Assembly: GCA_027574665.1 (NCBI GenBank)
Contig: CM050672.1
Coordinates: forward strand, 8,850,001 to 8,914,000
Length of the DNA stretch: 64,000 nucleotides
From: Rhynochetos jubatus
Taxonomy: Eukaryota > Chordata > Aves > Eurypygiformes > Rhynochetidae
Direction: 5' to 3'
The notes beneath the pieces were generated by a model that saw only the letters and a program-made list of their open reading frames with translations, did not search any database and was not told the DNA's origin. Of this stretch, positions 10,149 through 22,245 are shown in pieces (positions within the stretch are counted from its first letter, which is position 1; the number at the start of each line of letters is the position of its first letter). The translations under genes were made by a program, and so were the position numbers.

Positions 10149-10816
10149 TGACAAATGCAGCCTGCGTCTCTCAGGGCCTTCGTGGGTGTTCTTCCATGGT
10201 GTCTGGCGGTTGCTTAAGAGGTGACTCTCTGTGTCCTTTCCATGAATGCCCAGTCTTCTTTCCATATATGGTTTTGCCACGTCACTGCGCTCTGCTTGCG
10301 AAATTCCTTAAGCACCTTGTCCTGCTTTCCACTGGCATCTGTTGACCCGCACTCCCTGAGAACGTGCCCGTCACACTTGACAAAGCTACGTTGTCAGAGT
10401 CTTCTTGATCTGTGGACCTTGCATTCTCGCCCGAGGCCCCTGGTAACACGCTCTTGGCATTGGCCCTGTAGAGGAGGGTAAAAACTGGGACACGTATTTA
10501 TCTATAGTGGTTTCTCTGAGGTGACAAGTTGAAAGGTTTGTGAGTAGTCTCCAGGAGATGGCACCCAAAGCACTCGGGTGATGACAATACCAGACGCACA
10601 TAGCAGATTGCTCCTACCACCTCTGTTAGGTCACCCAGCCAAGCAACACCCTTCAGCCAGGCTAATACAGTAACGATCGGCACATTAAGGAACTCGTAGG
10701 GCAGAACATCCCACCGTTCTGATCACAACTCTGAGAGCAAAGGGGTTGACATCCTGACCAGCCACCACCAAAATACTACAGTGAACACTTCCCATCAGTC
10801 CATTCCAACATGCAGG
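10149..10816 (-). other. Segment present only in block copy 2, with a broken minus-strand reading
   Basis: This 0.67-kb piece is absent from copy 1, where flanking CATACTTACTTGAATCGG joins across it. On the minus strand, two abutting open frames (10,685-10,885, starting at an ATG outside the segment, and 10,498-10,683) look like one reading interrupted by a frame change near 10,700. The downstream part has a hydrophobic stretch (LAWLKGVAWLGDL and AICYVRLVL). Composition is ordinary rather than repetitive. It may be a decayed piece of a retroelement or host gene; I do not recognise the family. Whether copy 1 lost it or copy 2 gained it cannot be settled here, but deletion from copy 1 is simpler because the reading spans the right junction. 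Confidence 0.35.
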
Positions 10817-11690
10817 AATCGGATGATCTGTCACTATCTCAACCCCTCGGGCCCCACCTGGGGCACAAGACAGGACTGTCATCATTTAACCCAGCCAGCA
10901 ACAGAGCTCTGAACGGCCACTCGCTCACCTCCCCCTCCTATACAGGGGCAGGAGAGCCAGAGAAAAAGACAAGAAAGCTCACAACGTAAGAGAGTAGCAA
11001 CTTAAAAGTCAAAGAATAAAGTAACAATACTAATAAAACTACTGATAACATGCAATAGAAAAGTCCACCACTACTCGTACATTTTGAGAAAACTGTTAAA
11101 CACCGGTGTAATCAGCATGAACCCAAACCACAACCTCTTACTGGCTGTCCTTAAGGAATTTAACACTTTAAAAATACCTTGAAAATACAAATAGCAATAA
11201 TGCAGAAGAAATACAAAGAAGATGTAAGGAATGAAGACCTTGAAATAAATTCAAGAAAGGGCGCTAAAGAGAGGGAGAAGTGGAAGGAATTTTAAAAAGA
11301 AACCGAGTGCAAGAAACAGACCAGAATCACAACATTGAAACAGGGAAATGGATAAGGGACAACATACGACAAAAGTTTGAAAAGTGATTTGACACAAGAA
11401 ACAGAGGGTTACAGAACAGGGAGACAGCTAGAAAGGACCCTGATAATATGGAACAGGAAGCTAACTGCATGGAAACACAGACTAGAAATTTCTAAATCAC
11501 CCAAGTACAGGACAGAGAGAGATGGAGGGAAACCAGAAATAATGAATGGGTGAAGAGGCAGAGAGCAGAGTCAGCAGAAAAGAATCAAATGTCAGGGAGC
11601 CAGCCCAGTGACCAGCACAGGAGGAGGCAGAAGCAGAGAGAGTGGGGTGTACAGGAGACATGACAGGACTCGCCACAGCTCTGAAGACCA
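10817..11690. other. Non-tandem to purine-rich stretch of block copy 2
   Basis: Collinear with 3,661-4,550. Purine-rich from about 11,220. The minus-strand donor-like GGTGAGT of copy 1 is GGCGAGT here (near 11,669-11,675). No gene is supportable. Confidence 0.4.
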
Positions 11691-11991
11691 GGAACCCTTT
11701 ACCACTCCTTCCATCTCTGAGCTTCCCCTGCCCCCTCAACAGCACTGCTTCCCAGGCAGCCCCTTTGTAGCTGGAGCCCCGACCCGTGCAGGGCTGGCCC
11801 CATCCTCAGCCTCACGGGCCACACCTGGGGCTGCCCCAGCCCCAGCTGGAACCCATGAGGAACAGGGGCGATGGCCAAAGCCCCACAGCATATCAACCCT
11901 CACCGGAGGGCTGAGATGGTGGCTTTGCAGCAGGAACTCGAGGCTTAATGCAATAAAAGCTGCTGGCTCACAGCAATCCAGAAGGAGATAA
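11608..11991 (+). other. Gene-like tail (copy 2), stop codon changed
   Basis: Counterpart of 4,508-4,830. The open frame runs to 11,991 because the copy 1 TGA is GGA here. AATAAA at 11,952-11,957 now lies inside the frame. No family is recognised. Confidence 0.2.
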
Positions 11992-12182
11992 CGGTGACAG
12001 GCAATGTTGAGAAACACCTCAGCAATTTTTTGGGAGCTTCTGCCCGTCCTGCAAAGCGGCAGGACCAGACTCTCCTGTCTTTGCTTACAGAACTCTACAC
12101 CAACACCCAGGAGGGCACAGCTGAGCAACTCTGTCCATTGCCAGTGACACCCTGGGTCCCTGGAGGACAGTTGAAGATGATC

Positions 12183-12360
12183 AGCGTAAGTTTAAGGGGA
12201 AAACTGTTGTCTGGGTGGGAATGGGCTTCTTCACTGTGGGCTCAATGGGTGGGAAATGCTGCTGCTGCTGAACAACGGGGGATCAACTGATCCCTGAGGA
12301 CAGGAGAAGACATTACAGCTGTCTTTAATCTCACCTGGTGTTGGACATGTGGGGCCCTTT
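12183..12360. other. Short non-repetitive junction
   Basis: Sequence after the end of block copy 2 and before the purine-rich array. It contains a short TGCTGCTGCTG run near 12,258. No gene is seen. Confidence 0.4.
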
Positions 12361-15300
12361 GGGAGCAGAATCCTGGCTGTGGGTAGCAGGGTAGGGAAAA
12401 GCAGAGGGACAGGAAGAGGAAAAGGAGAGAGACAGGGGAGGACGGGGAGCAGCAGAGAGAGACGGGGAACGACAAAATAGCGCCGGGCTGAGCGGAACTC
12501 CAGACAACAACCAAATCCTGCCAGGGAGCAGCCAGAGGGATAGAGCGAGGGGAAATGTCCCCAGAGAGGATGGGGTAGAGCCAGCAGGGCAGGGCACGGG
12601 GAGAGGGAAAACATCAGGGGCAAGAACAGCAGCGGAGCCACCAAGAGAGGAGAAAACACCCCAAACAAGTCAGGAAAAGGAACCGGCCAGCACTGGGCAG
12701 CTGGACAGGCATAGAGCAAGGAAAACCAGGCACGAGGCCAGGGACAGAGGGATGGGGCAGCACAGAGAGGGACGGGGACCGGGACATGAGACTGCAGAGA
12801 GAGGGGCACAGGGAACTGGGAAGGGTGACAGAGAGAAACAGAGAGGGGTGGGGAGCGGGTCGGAGATGGAGAAAGGGAAAATCCCACCAGGGAGCTGGCC
12901 AGGAGGACGGAGCCGGAGGAGACGAACGGGAAGCAAGGCGGTGGGATGCAGCTGGCAAAACTAACAATGGGCAACGGACCAGAGGGATTGACGGCCGTAA
13001 GGGCCAGGGAGTGGGACAAAGGAACGGATGGAAAGCACTGAGGAGCAGCAGGAGAGAGGAACGCGGAGATAAAGAAGGAAGGAAAAGGAAGGCTCGAGGG
13101 CAGAGAGAGAGACGGGAACAGAGTGTGGGACGTGCAGAGACAAAGAGCAGGGAAAGGAAGAGGACAGAGGGACTAGGGGTGGGGCTGGGGGGGACCAAAT
13201 GCAGGTGAAGACAAAGAGATGGAGAAGGAAAAAAGATGCTGATGGGCTGCAGGACAGAGAGGGAGGAGAAGAAAATAGGGCTGGAGCAGGGAAGAGAAGG
13301 AGGAGAATGGGGACAGCTGGACGGACTGGGGGATACTCCTAGAAAGCAGGAAACAGGCACCAGGACAGAGGGACAAAGGCAGAATAACGGGAGAGGGAGT
13401 GGGACAGAAGGACAGCGAGAGGAGGAAAGGGGCAGGGAGCAGGACTGAGAGATGAAGAAAGGAGCAATGGGAGCAGAGGGATGGAGAGAGGAAAATCCAT
13501 GTGGGAGGAAGGAGAGAGGGATAGAGGGGAGGGACAGGGAGCAAGAAAATGGGATCCAGAGAAACACAGGGGGATGAGGAGCAGCACACTGGGATAGAGA
13601 GCAAGCGAGAGCAACAGGAACAAGGACAGGGAGACGGAGCCAGAGGAAAAACAGGGCCCGAAAGCCGCACAGAGAAATGGAATAGGAAAATCAGAGATGG
13701 GGAGTGGGACAGAGGAGTGGAGAGATGACAAGGGACACAAGGATAATGATTGAGGGGTGGAGGGTGGGGAAGGAAGACCAGGGAGCAGTGAAGCGGGGTG
13801 GACAAAGAAAAAGAGGGATGGGGAATGGGGCAGAGAAAGGAAAGAAGAAAATGCCGTGATGGGAGCAGGACAGAGGACAGGAGAGAGAAAAAGAAGCCAA
13901 GGGAAGAGACCGAGGAGCAGAGACAGAAAGGTCAGAAACAGCCAGAGGGGGAGAGAAGCCAAGAAAAATGGGGCCGAGGGGTCCTGCAGAGCTGGAGCGA
14001 GAACATGTAGGGTCAGTGAGCAGGACAGAGGGAGAGGAAGGACAAAGGAGGGACAGAGATGGTGACAGGGTGCAGGACATACAGCCAGGGAGAAAAACAG
14101 GATAGGGAAGGGGAGAACAGGATTGAGAAACAAATAAAAGGTGAGATCTGCAGAGACGGGAAAAACTGAGAACTAAAACCCCAGCAAAGGGGGAGAGTGT
14201 GGAGAGGGAAGGGAAAAAAGGGCCAAGGAGCAGGGGAGAGGAGGAAAGGAAGGGAAAAGGGGAGAGATGGCTGGGCAGGGAGGGAGAGCAGGAAATGACT
14301 GGACAGGCAGCGGGACAGAGAAATACAGACAGAAAACACAGGGCCAGGAAGCAGGACAGAGGCACAGTGAGCGGTAATGAGGGGCAGGACAAAGGTGGGG
14401 ACAGAAGCATCGGGGCAGAAGAACGGGAAGAACAAATAAAGGCAGGAAGAAGCCTGTGGGATGGCAGGAACCCCCGGTGAGAGACAGGGAAAAGGAGGAC
14501 ACAGAGCAGGACAGAGACCGTCAGAGACAGACGGGGCCAGGGAGCGAGACAGGGCAATGCAGAGACAAGAAAAAGGGCCAGGGAGGCAGGAGAGTGCAAG
14601 AGACAGGCACAAATAAAGAGAAGTGGAGGGGAAAAGCCTGGCATCGCCTGTGGGACAGAGATGGAATGAGAAGGAAAAAGGGATGGGGGCAGAACAAAGG
14701 CAAAGAGAACCGAGGTCAGGGAGCAGGACACAGGGGTGGAAGAGGGGAAAAATAGCGACGGGCCGCACAGCAGAGATGGGGGAATGAAACACGGCCCAGG
14801 GAGCGTCAAAGAACGAGAGAGAGTAAAGGGACAGAGAGCAGGACAGCGCTAGAGGGAAAAGCAACTGCGATGGGCAGTGGGATAGAAACAAGGAGGAGGA
14901 AGGAAAAAACACTGTGCAAGACAGAAAGGAAAGAAGGGACAGTGAGCTGGACACGGGGATGGGAGAGGGAATGGGCCAGAGAGAGACAGACAGAAAAGAC
15001 AGGGAGAGGAAGCAGGGCAGAAGGACAGCAAAGGAAAAAAGGGTCAGGGTTCTGGACAGAGATGGAGAAAAAAGCAGCAGGGCCAGAGAAAAAGAGGCAG
15101 AAAGAGCAGCAGGGAGGGAGCAGGGCAGAGAGAGCAGCAGCAGGATGGAGATGGAGGGAAAATGGGAGAGTCAACAGGACAGAGGCACAGGAATGTGGGC
15201 AGGGAGCAGGACTAAGGGATACAGGGAGAAACAATGGGACAGGAAGCAGGACAGAGGGACAGACAAGAGTGATGACCATGGGAGAAAGAGAGAAACCGTG

Positions 15301-15790
15301 AGAAGGACAGCAGTTTGGGGGGAGAGAGAGAGAGAGAGATGAGGAGCCCTGCAGGGAGAGAAAGAACCAAAGGGGCAGGGACCAGCACAAGGGGTCAGAG
15401 AGAGCAAGGGATGAATGGGAAGGAGGGCGGAGACAGCGAGATACACAGCGAAAAACCGACAGCCATGAGCAAGACACAGGGACAGCGAGAGCAAGAGAAG
15501 GACGGAGAGAGCGAGATGGGCCGGCAGGGACACCGAGCAGCATGTACAGGGCAGAGAGGAGCAGAACATGAGGGAGCAGGGCAAGGACACCATGGGGAAA
15601 GAAAGAGCTGAATGCATAGCAGGAGAGGGAAAAACCAGTGAGGGGCTGCAGGACAGAACCAGAGGGGGAAACAAAGAGGGAGAAGAGGCACACAAGAACA
15701 GGGAGAAGAGGGACAGGGGAGCAGAAAACGAATCGCAGCAACACAGAAAAGACAGGGAGCCAGGGGAGGAGGGACAGGGAGGGACCGGCA
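12361..15790 (+). repeat. Purine-rich degenerate minisatellite, 3.4 kb
   Basis: The plus strand is almost entirely A and G with sparse C and T. Phrases such as GGGAGCAGGACAGAGGGAC, GGGACAGGGAGCAGGACAG and GAGATGGAGAAAGGG recur at irregular spacing (near 13,433, 14,025, 14,715, 15,187 and 15,240). A pure GA run lies at 15,319-15,339. The pyrimidine-rich minus strand lacks A and therefore lacks stop codons. This alone explains very long open frames such as 13,691-14,809 and 14,806-15,744, whose products are Ser/Leu/Pro/Cys runs. Confidence 0.85.
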
Positions 15791-15890
15791 TGCAGTAGAG
15801 GGATGAGAGGGCCCCAGGGGCCCGGGACTCACCGCAGCTCTCTCCTGCGCTGTAGCCTCAGATTGTCCTGGATGTGACCTCCAGCAGAAA
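15791..15890. other. Boundary with donor-like site
   Basis: About 100 bp of mixed sequence (GGCCCCAGGGGCCCGGGACTC and so on) between the purine-rich and 23-bp arrays. ACTCACC at 15,827-15,833 reads GGTGAGT on the minus strand and is followed by CGCAGCTCT. The same arrangement (ACTCACCACAGCCCT) occurs at 4,529 beside the purine-rich part of block copy 1. Confidence 0.4.
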
Positions 15891-18800
15891 TTAGTGCCAA
15901 ATTCCATCCCAAGTCAAGAAGTAAGTACAGCCTAAAGAGCAGCCCAACTTCTTGAGAAATTCCAACCTAAGTGTAGCAGAAATTCCAGTCCAAATACAGG
16001 AGGTATTCCACCTGAACTCCAGGAGAAATTCGGGCCCAGGTACAGGAGAAATTCAAGCCAAAGGCCAAGGGAAATTCAGGCCTAAATCCAGGAGTAATTC
16101 CAGCATAAATCCAGCCCCTGTCCAGGAGAAATTCAGGCTCAAGAGCATCCAATACCCAGCCCACGTGCAGGAGAAATTCAAGAACAGGGACAAGAAAAAT
16201 TCAAGCCTCAATCCAGGACTAATTCCAACCAAAAATGCAGCCCAACTCCTAAAGAAATTCGAGCCCAAGTGCAGCAGAATTCCAGTCCAAATCCAGGAGA
16301 TATTCCACCTGAACTCCAGAAAAAATTCCAGACCAAGTCCAGGAGAAATTCAGGCCTAAGAGCAGCCAAAATCCAGCCCACGTCCAGGAGAATTTCAAGA
16401 ACAGGGCCTAGAGAAATTCAGGCCTCAATCCAGGACTAATTCCAGCCTAAAATGAGGCCCAATTCCAGGAGAAATTCCAGACAAAGAGCAGCAGAAATTC
16501 CAGTCCAAGTCCAGCAGATATTTCACCCGAACTTCAGGAGAAATTCAGGCCCAGGTCCAGAAGAAATTTAAGTCCAAATCTAGGAAAAATTTGTGCCAAA
16601 GTGCAGGTGATATTACGGCCAAGTCTAGGAGAAATTGCAGCCCAAGTGCAGCAGAAATTCCAGCCCAGGTCCCGGAGATAGTCCACCCGAACTCCAGGAG
16701 AAATTTGGGCCCAAATCCATGAGGGATTATGGCCAAGTTCAGGAGAAATTCCAGCCTAAATTGCAGCCCAATTCCAGGAGAAATTCCAGACAAAGAGCAG
16801 CCAAAATCCAGTCTAAGTTCAGGAGAAATTCAAGAACAGGGGCAAGAGAAATTCAGGCCTAAATCCAGAAACAATTCCAGCATAAATCCAACCCATGTGC
16901 AGGAAGAACTCGGGCCCAATTCCCAGAGAACTTCCAGCCTAAAATGCAGCAAAGGTGCTGGAGAAATTCAGGCCCAAGAGCAACAAATATCCAGCTCATA
17001 TACAGGAGAAATTCAAGAACAGGGCATAGAGAAATTCAGGCTTCAGTCCAGGAGTAATTTCAGCCTAAAATAAGGCCCAAGTCCAGGGTAAATTCCAGCC
17101 CAAGTGAAGCATAAATTCCAGTCCAAATCCAAAAGATATTCCACCTGAATTCCAGGAGAAATTCCAGCCCAAGAGCAGCCAAAATCCAGTCTAAGTTCAG
17201 GAGAAATTCCAGAAGAGGCCCAAGAGTAATTCAGGCCTCAGTCCAGGAATAATTCTAGCATAAATGCAGCCCCTGTCTAGGAGAAATTCAGCCCCAAGCC
17301 CAATAGAAATTCCAGCCCACGTGCAGGAGTAATTCAGGTCCAAGTCCAGGAGAAATTCCAGACAAAGAGCAGCCAAAATCCAGTCTAAGTTCAGGAGAAA
17401 TTCAAGAACAGGGGCAAGAGAAATTCAGGTCTCAGTCCAGGAGTAATTCCAGCATAAATGCAACCCATGCCCAGGAGAAATTCAGCCCCAAGCCCAATAG
17501 AAATTCCAGCCCATGTGCAGGAGTAATTCAGGCCCATGTTCAGGAGAAATTCTAGCCTAAAATCCAGCCCACATTCAGGAGAAATTTAAGAACAGGGTTA
17601 AGAGAAATTCAGGCCTCAATCCAAGAGTAATTTCAGCCTAAAATGAGGCCCAAGACCAGGAGAAATTCCAGGCCAAGTGCAGGAGAAATTCCAGTCCAAG
17701 TCCAGGATATAGTCCACCCAAACTCCAGGAGAAATTTGGGCCCAAGTCCAAGAGAAGTTCCAGTCCAAATCTAGGAGGAATTTGAGAGCAATCTAGGAGA
17801 AATTGAAGCCCGAATTCAGGAGAAAGTTGCGCCTGAATTCAGGAGAAACTTGAGCCCCGATCTAGCACATATCCGGGAGGAATTCAGGGCCAAGTGTAAT
17901 AGGAATTCCCATCCAAGTCCAGGAGATATTTCACCCAACCTCCAGGAGAAATTTGGGCCCAAGTCCAGGATATAGTCCACCCAAAATCCAAGAGACATTT
18001 GGGCCCAAGTCCAGGAGAAATTTCAGCGCAACAGCAGTCAAAATCCCGCCTGCATCCAGGAGAAATTCAAGCCCAAGGCCAAAAGAAATCAGGCCTCAAT
18101 ACAGGATTAATTTCAGCTTAAAATGCAGCCCAATTCCTTGAGAAATTCCACCCCAAGTGCAGCAGAAATTCCAGCATGAAATGCCGCCCTAAACCAGAAG
18201 AAATACATGCCCGAATGCAAGTGAAATTCCGGACTAATATGCAGCCCATGTCCAGGAGAAATTGGCGTCCAAGTCCAGGAGAAACTCGAGCAAGAACCGA
18301 GCCTTAGTCCATCATAACTCCAAGCGAAATTCCAGGTGAAATTGCAGCCTAAATCCAGCCCAAGTCCAGGAGAATTTCGGGCCCAGGTCCAATAGATATT
18401 ACAGCAAAAATTCCAGCCCAAGTGCAGCAGAAATTCCAGCAGAAATTCAAGGCCAAATCCAAGAGTATATAAGGCCCAAGTTCAGGAGAAATTCCAACCT
18501 AAATTGCAGCCCAACTCCTTGAGAAATTCCAGCCCAATTGCAGCAGAAATTCCACTGAAAATCCAGGAGAAATTCCATCCTAGGTCCAGGAGATATTTGG
18601 GCTAAGTCTTGGACAAATTTGAGCCCTAGTCTAGGAGAAATTCAGGTTCCAATCCAAATGAAATTTGGGCCCAAGTCCAGCAGAAATCATGGCCCATGCC
18701 TACGAGAAATATGAGATCAATCTGAGGAGAAATTCCAGGCTAAAGTGCAGCCCAAGTCCAAGAGAAATTCCAGGACAAATCCAGTAGAAATTCCAGGCCA

Positions 18801-19910
18801 AGTGCAGATGATATTCATGCCTAAATCCAGCCCAAGTCCAGGAGAAATTCCAGCCCAAGAGCAGCCAAAATCCAGCCCACGTCCAGGAGAAATTCAAACC
18901 CAAGGCCAAGAGAAATTCAGGCCTAAATCCAGGAGTAATTCCAGCCTAAACTGCAGCCCAACTCCAGCCCAAGTGCAGCAGAAATTCCAGACCAAAATGC
19001 AGCCCAAGTCCAGGAGAAATTCATGCCCAAATCCAAGTGAGATTCCAGACTAACATGCAGCCCACATCCAGCAGAAACGTGGGCCCAAGTCCAGGAGAAA
19101 TTGAGGACCAAATCCAGGAGAAAGTCTAGCAAGAACCGAGTCCCAGTCCGTCATAAATCCAAACGAAATTCCAGGCGAAATTAAAGCCTAAATCCAGCCC
19201 ACGTCCATGAGAATTTCAGGCCCAAGTCCAATAGAAATCCCAGCCTAAACTAAAGCCCAAGATCAGCAGAAATTTCAGCCCAAGTTCAGCAGAAATTTGT
19301 GCCTGAATTAAGGAGAAACCTGGGCCCTAATCCAGCTCATATCCAGGAGAAACTGGGGCCCAAATACAGCACAAGTACAGGAGAAACTCAGGCCCAGGTC
19401 CAGGAGTAAGTCAGGCCTAAATGCATGAGAAATTACAGCCTAAATCCAGCTCAAGTCCAGGAGAATTTCGGACCCAAGACCAACAGAAATTCCAGCCTAA
19501 GGTGCAGCCCAAGTGCAGGACACATTCCAGCCCAAGTGCAGGCCAAATTCGAGGTCACTTCCAGGGGAAACCTGGGCTCCAGCGCAGGTCAAATCTGGGA
19601 CTCGGTACAAAAGAAATTGGAGGCCACGTGCAGGAGAAATTTCAGAGAATCTAGGAGAAATTGAAGGTCCCAGTGCAGGAGAGATTTCGGCCAGGGTTCA
19701 GGAGAGATTTCGGCCAGGGTTCAGGAGAGATTTCGGCCAGGGTTCAAGAGAAATTAGAGGGCACGTTGAGGAGAAATTCGGGCTCTACTACAGGGGAAAT
19801 TCAGGCCAGAATCCAGGGGAAATTCAGACCCAAGTGCACGAGAAATTCTCACCCAAATCCTGGTGAAATTCAGACCCAAGTCCCTATGAAATTCAGGCCC
19901 AATTCAGTGG
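15891..19910 (+). repeat. 23-bp GAGAAATTC minisatellite, array 3 (4 kb)
   Basis: Diverged 23-bp units of GAGAAATTCCAG plus CCAAGTCCAG type fill this interval. The period is clearest at 19,681, 19,704 and 19,727, where GAGATTTCGGCCAGGGTTCA repeats perfectly three times, a recent local amplification. Open frames on both strands give N/P/R/S-rich or W/G/L-rich repetitive peptides. No gene is seen. Confidence 0.9.
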
Positions 19911-20773
19911 GCCTCATGACATTTCCTCATTACAGTTAGGGATGAGAGGGAACTAAGACATCCCCTGCCAGCCCTGACCCTTCTGGCAGTCTGGGGAGAT
20001 CAGCACCAGCTGGGAATGCCCACAAGAGCCTGCCCCAATTAAGGCCAGGCTGGGAGATTGCTTAGGCCTGAAGTCAATTATCTTGTGACTCTCTAAATAG
20101 AGGGAGGTTCCATGGCTGACCCTTGCTTTCTCCTGGTCTGCAGGGGCTGCACCCAGCATGTCCCTTGGAGTGGGATGGCACTCAGAGCTCCACACCCCCC
20201 AGTTTGGGAAAGGAGAGAGCAGTCGACACGGCCTGGGCTGAAAACCCTCCTGGAGGCTCAGCTCTGCTCCTGTTGAGACATGCTGACATGCGACGGGAAG
20301 GCTTGCACCGGGCTCCAGAGACGTTTGAACAGGTACCTTCCTAGCAAGATGCGTATCTCCACAGCCATTTCTGTCTCTGGCAGGGGGAGCGTGTGTGTGC
20401 AGCTGCGTGCCGGGAACTGTGTTAACCTTTGCTGGAGTTGCTGTGCTGATGGATGGAGAGTCGGGACCCGCTGGGGAATGGTGTGATCTGACTGTGGGCC
20501 AGATGGGAACAGTGTGAAGGGACTTAGTGCAAAACTTGGGGTCAGCAACAGTTCAAAGCCCAAACTCCACAGGCTGTGATCCTGTCCCCAGTTCCTTAGG
20601 CATAAAGCGATAATCAGGTGTGCGATCCTGGGGCGGAACCAGCCGCACATGGCTTTCAATTCCGTGAAGAGTAGAAAGGAGTGGGAATCCGAAGCCCCAG
20701 CACAGCAGAGATCTGAGTGAGAGCACGCAAAAGAATGGAGGTCATGTACAAGGCAAACCATCAACTGAATTCC
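19911..20773. other. Non-tandem spacer before the 176-bp array
   Basis: About 0.86 kb of ordinary-composition sequence between the 23-bp minisatellite and the satellite array. CTCTAAATAGAGGG near 20,090 is weakly TATA-like. Open frames are short (20,123-20,344 and 20,280-20,486 on plus) and unrecognised. It could be an old LTR or a unique spacer; nothing is diagnostic. Confidence 0.4.
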
Positions 20774-22245
20774 TGGCCAGAAACAGCGACCTGCCATTCT
20801 TAGGGTTAGGGCTAGGGTTAGTGTCTGGAGAACGAGAAAGCCCCCAGGTCCAGGGATAGTTGGGATTGCAAAGGCCTGCCAAGAGCAGCACGACACTGCA
20901 CTGACATTGCTCCTACCACAGCTCTCATAGCCAGAACGCAGGTGGGGCGTGGCCGGAAAAGGCGACCTGCCATTCTTAGGGTTAGGGCTAGGGTTAGCGT
21001 CTGGAGAACGAGAAAGCCCCCAGGTCCAGGGATAGTTGGGATTGCAAAGGCCTGCCAAGAGCAGCACGACACTGCACAGACATTGCTCCTCCCGCAGCTC
21101 TCATAGCCAGAACGCAGGGGGGGCGTGTCCGGAAACCGCGACCTGCCATTCTTAGGGTTAGGGCTAGGGTTAGCGTCTGGAGAACGAGAAAGCGCCCAGG
21201 TCCAGGGATAGTTGGGATTGCAAAGGCCTGCCAAGAGCAGCACGACACTGCACTGACATTGCTCCTACCGCATCTGCCATAGCCAGAAGGCAGGGGGGGC
21301 GTGGCCGGAAACCGCGACCTGCCATTCTTAGGGTTAGGGCTAGGGTTAGCGTTTGGAGAACGAGAAAGCCCCCAGGTCCAGGGATAGTTGGGATTGCAAA
21401 GGCCTGCCAAGAGCAGCACGACACTGCACTGACATTGCCCCAACGGCATCTGCCATAGCCAGAACGCAGGGGGGGCGTGGCCGGAAACTGCAACCTGCCA
21501 TTCTTAGGGTTAGGGCTAGGGTTAGCGTCTGGAGAACGAGAAAGCCCCCAGGTCCAGGGATAGTTGGGATTGCAAAGGCCTGCCAAGAGCAGCACGACAC
21601 CGCACTGACAATGCTCCTCCCGCAGCTGTCATAGCCAGAACGCAGGTGGGGCGTGGCCGGAAACCGCGACCTGCCATTCTTAGGGTTAGGGCTAGGGTTA
21701 GCGTCTGGAGAACGAGAAAGCCCCCAGGTCCAGGGATAGTTGGGATTGCAAAGGCCTGCCAAGAGCAGCACGACACTGCACTGACATTGCTCCTACCGCA
21801 TCTGCCATAGCCAGAAGGCGGGGGGGCGTGGCCGGAAACGGCGACCTGCCCTTCTTAGGGTTAGGGCTAGGGTTAGCGTCTGGAGAACGAGAAAGCCCCC
21901 AGGTCCAGGGATAGTTGGGATTGCAAAGGCCTGCCAAGAGCAGCACGACACTGCACTGACATTGCTCCTACCGCATCTGCCATAGCCAGAACGTGGGGGG
22001 GGCGTGGCCGGAAACCGCGACCTGCCATTCTTAGGGTTAGGGCTAGGGTTAGCGTCTGGAGAACGAGAAAGCCCCCAGGTCCAGGGATAGTTGGGATTGC
22101 AAAGGCCTGCCAAGAGCAGCACGACACTGCACTGACATTGCTCCTCCCGCAGCTGTCATGGCCAGAACGAAGGCGGGGCGTGGCCGGAAACCGCGACCTG
22201 CCATTCTTAGGGTTAGGGCTAGGGTTAGCGTCTGGAGAACGAGAA

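Larger units (their letters stand above)
7420..12182. repeat. Duplicated block, copy 2
   Basis: This is the second copy of the segment at 1,104-5,046. It begins at TTATTGCATGCC directly after the 22-bp array and diverges from copy 1 after GTTGAAGATGATCA near 12,182. It is longer by about 820 bp. Most of that is the 10,149-10,816 segment, plus extra units of a 48-bp and a 17-bp minisatellite. Differences from copy 1 are mostly scattered substitutions, so the duplication is not brand new. Confidence 0.9.

Noticed and set aside
12231..15907. Long minus-strand open frames (up to 372 codons) rich in Ser, Leu, Pro and Cys
   Set aside because: They follow from a pyrimidine-only strand that cannot form stop codons, and several frames are open at once.
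20774..20850. True chromosome end or telomere
   Set aside because: TTAGGG occurs only as three and a half degenerate units per monomer and never as an uninterrupted array.
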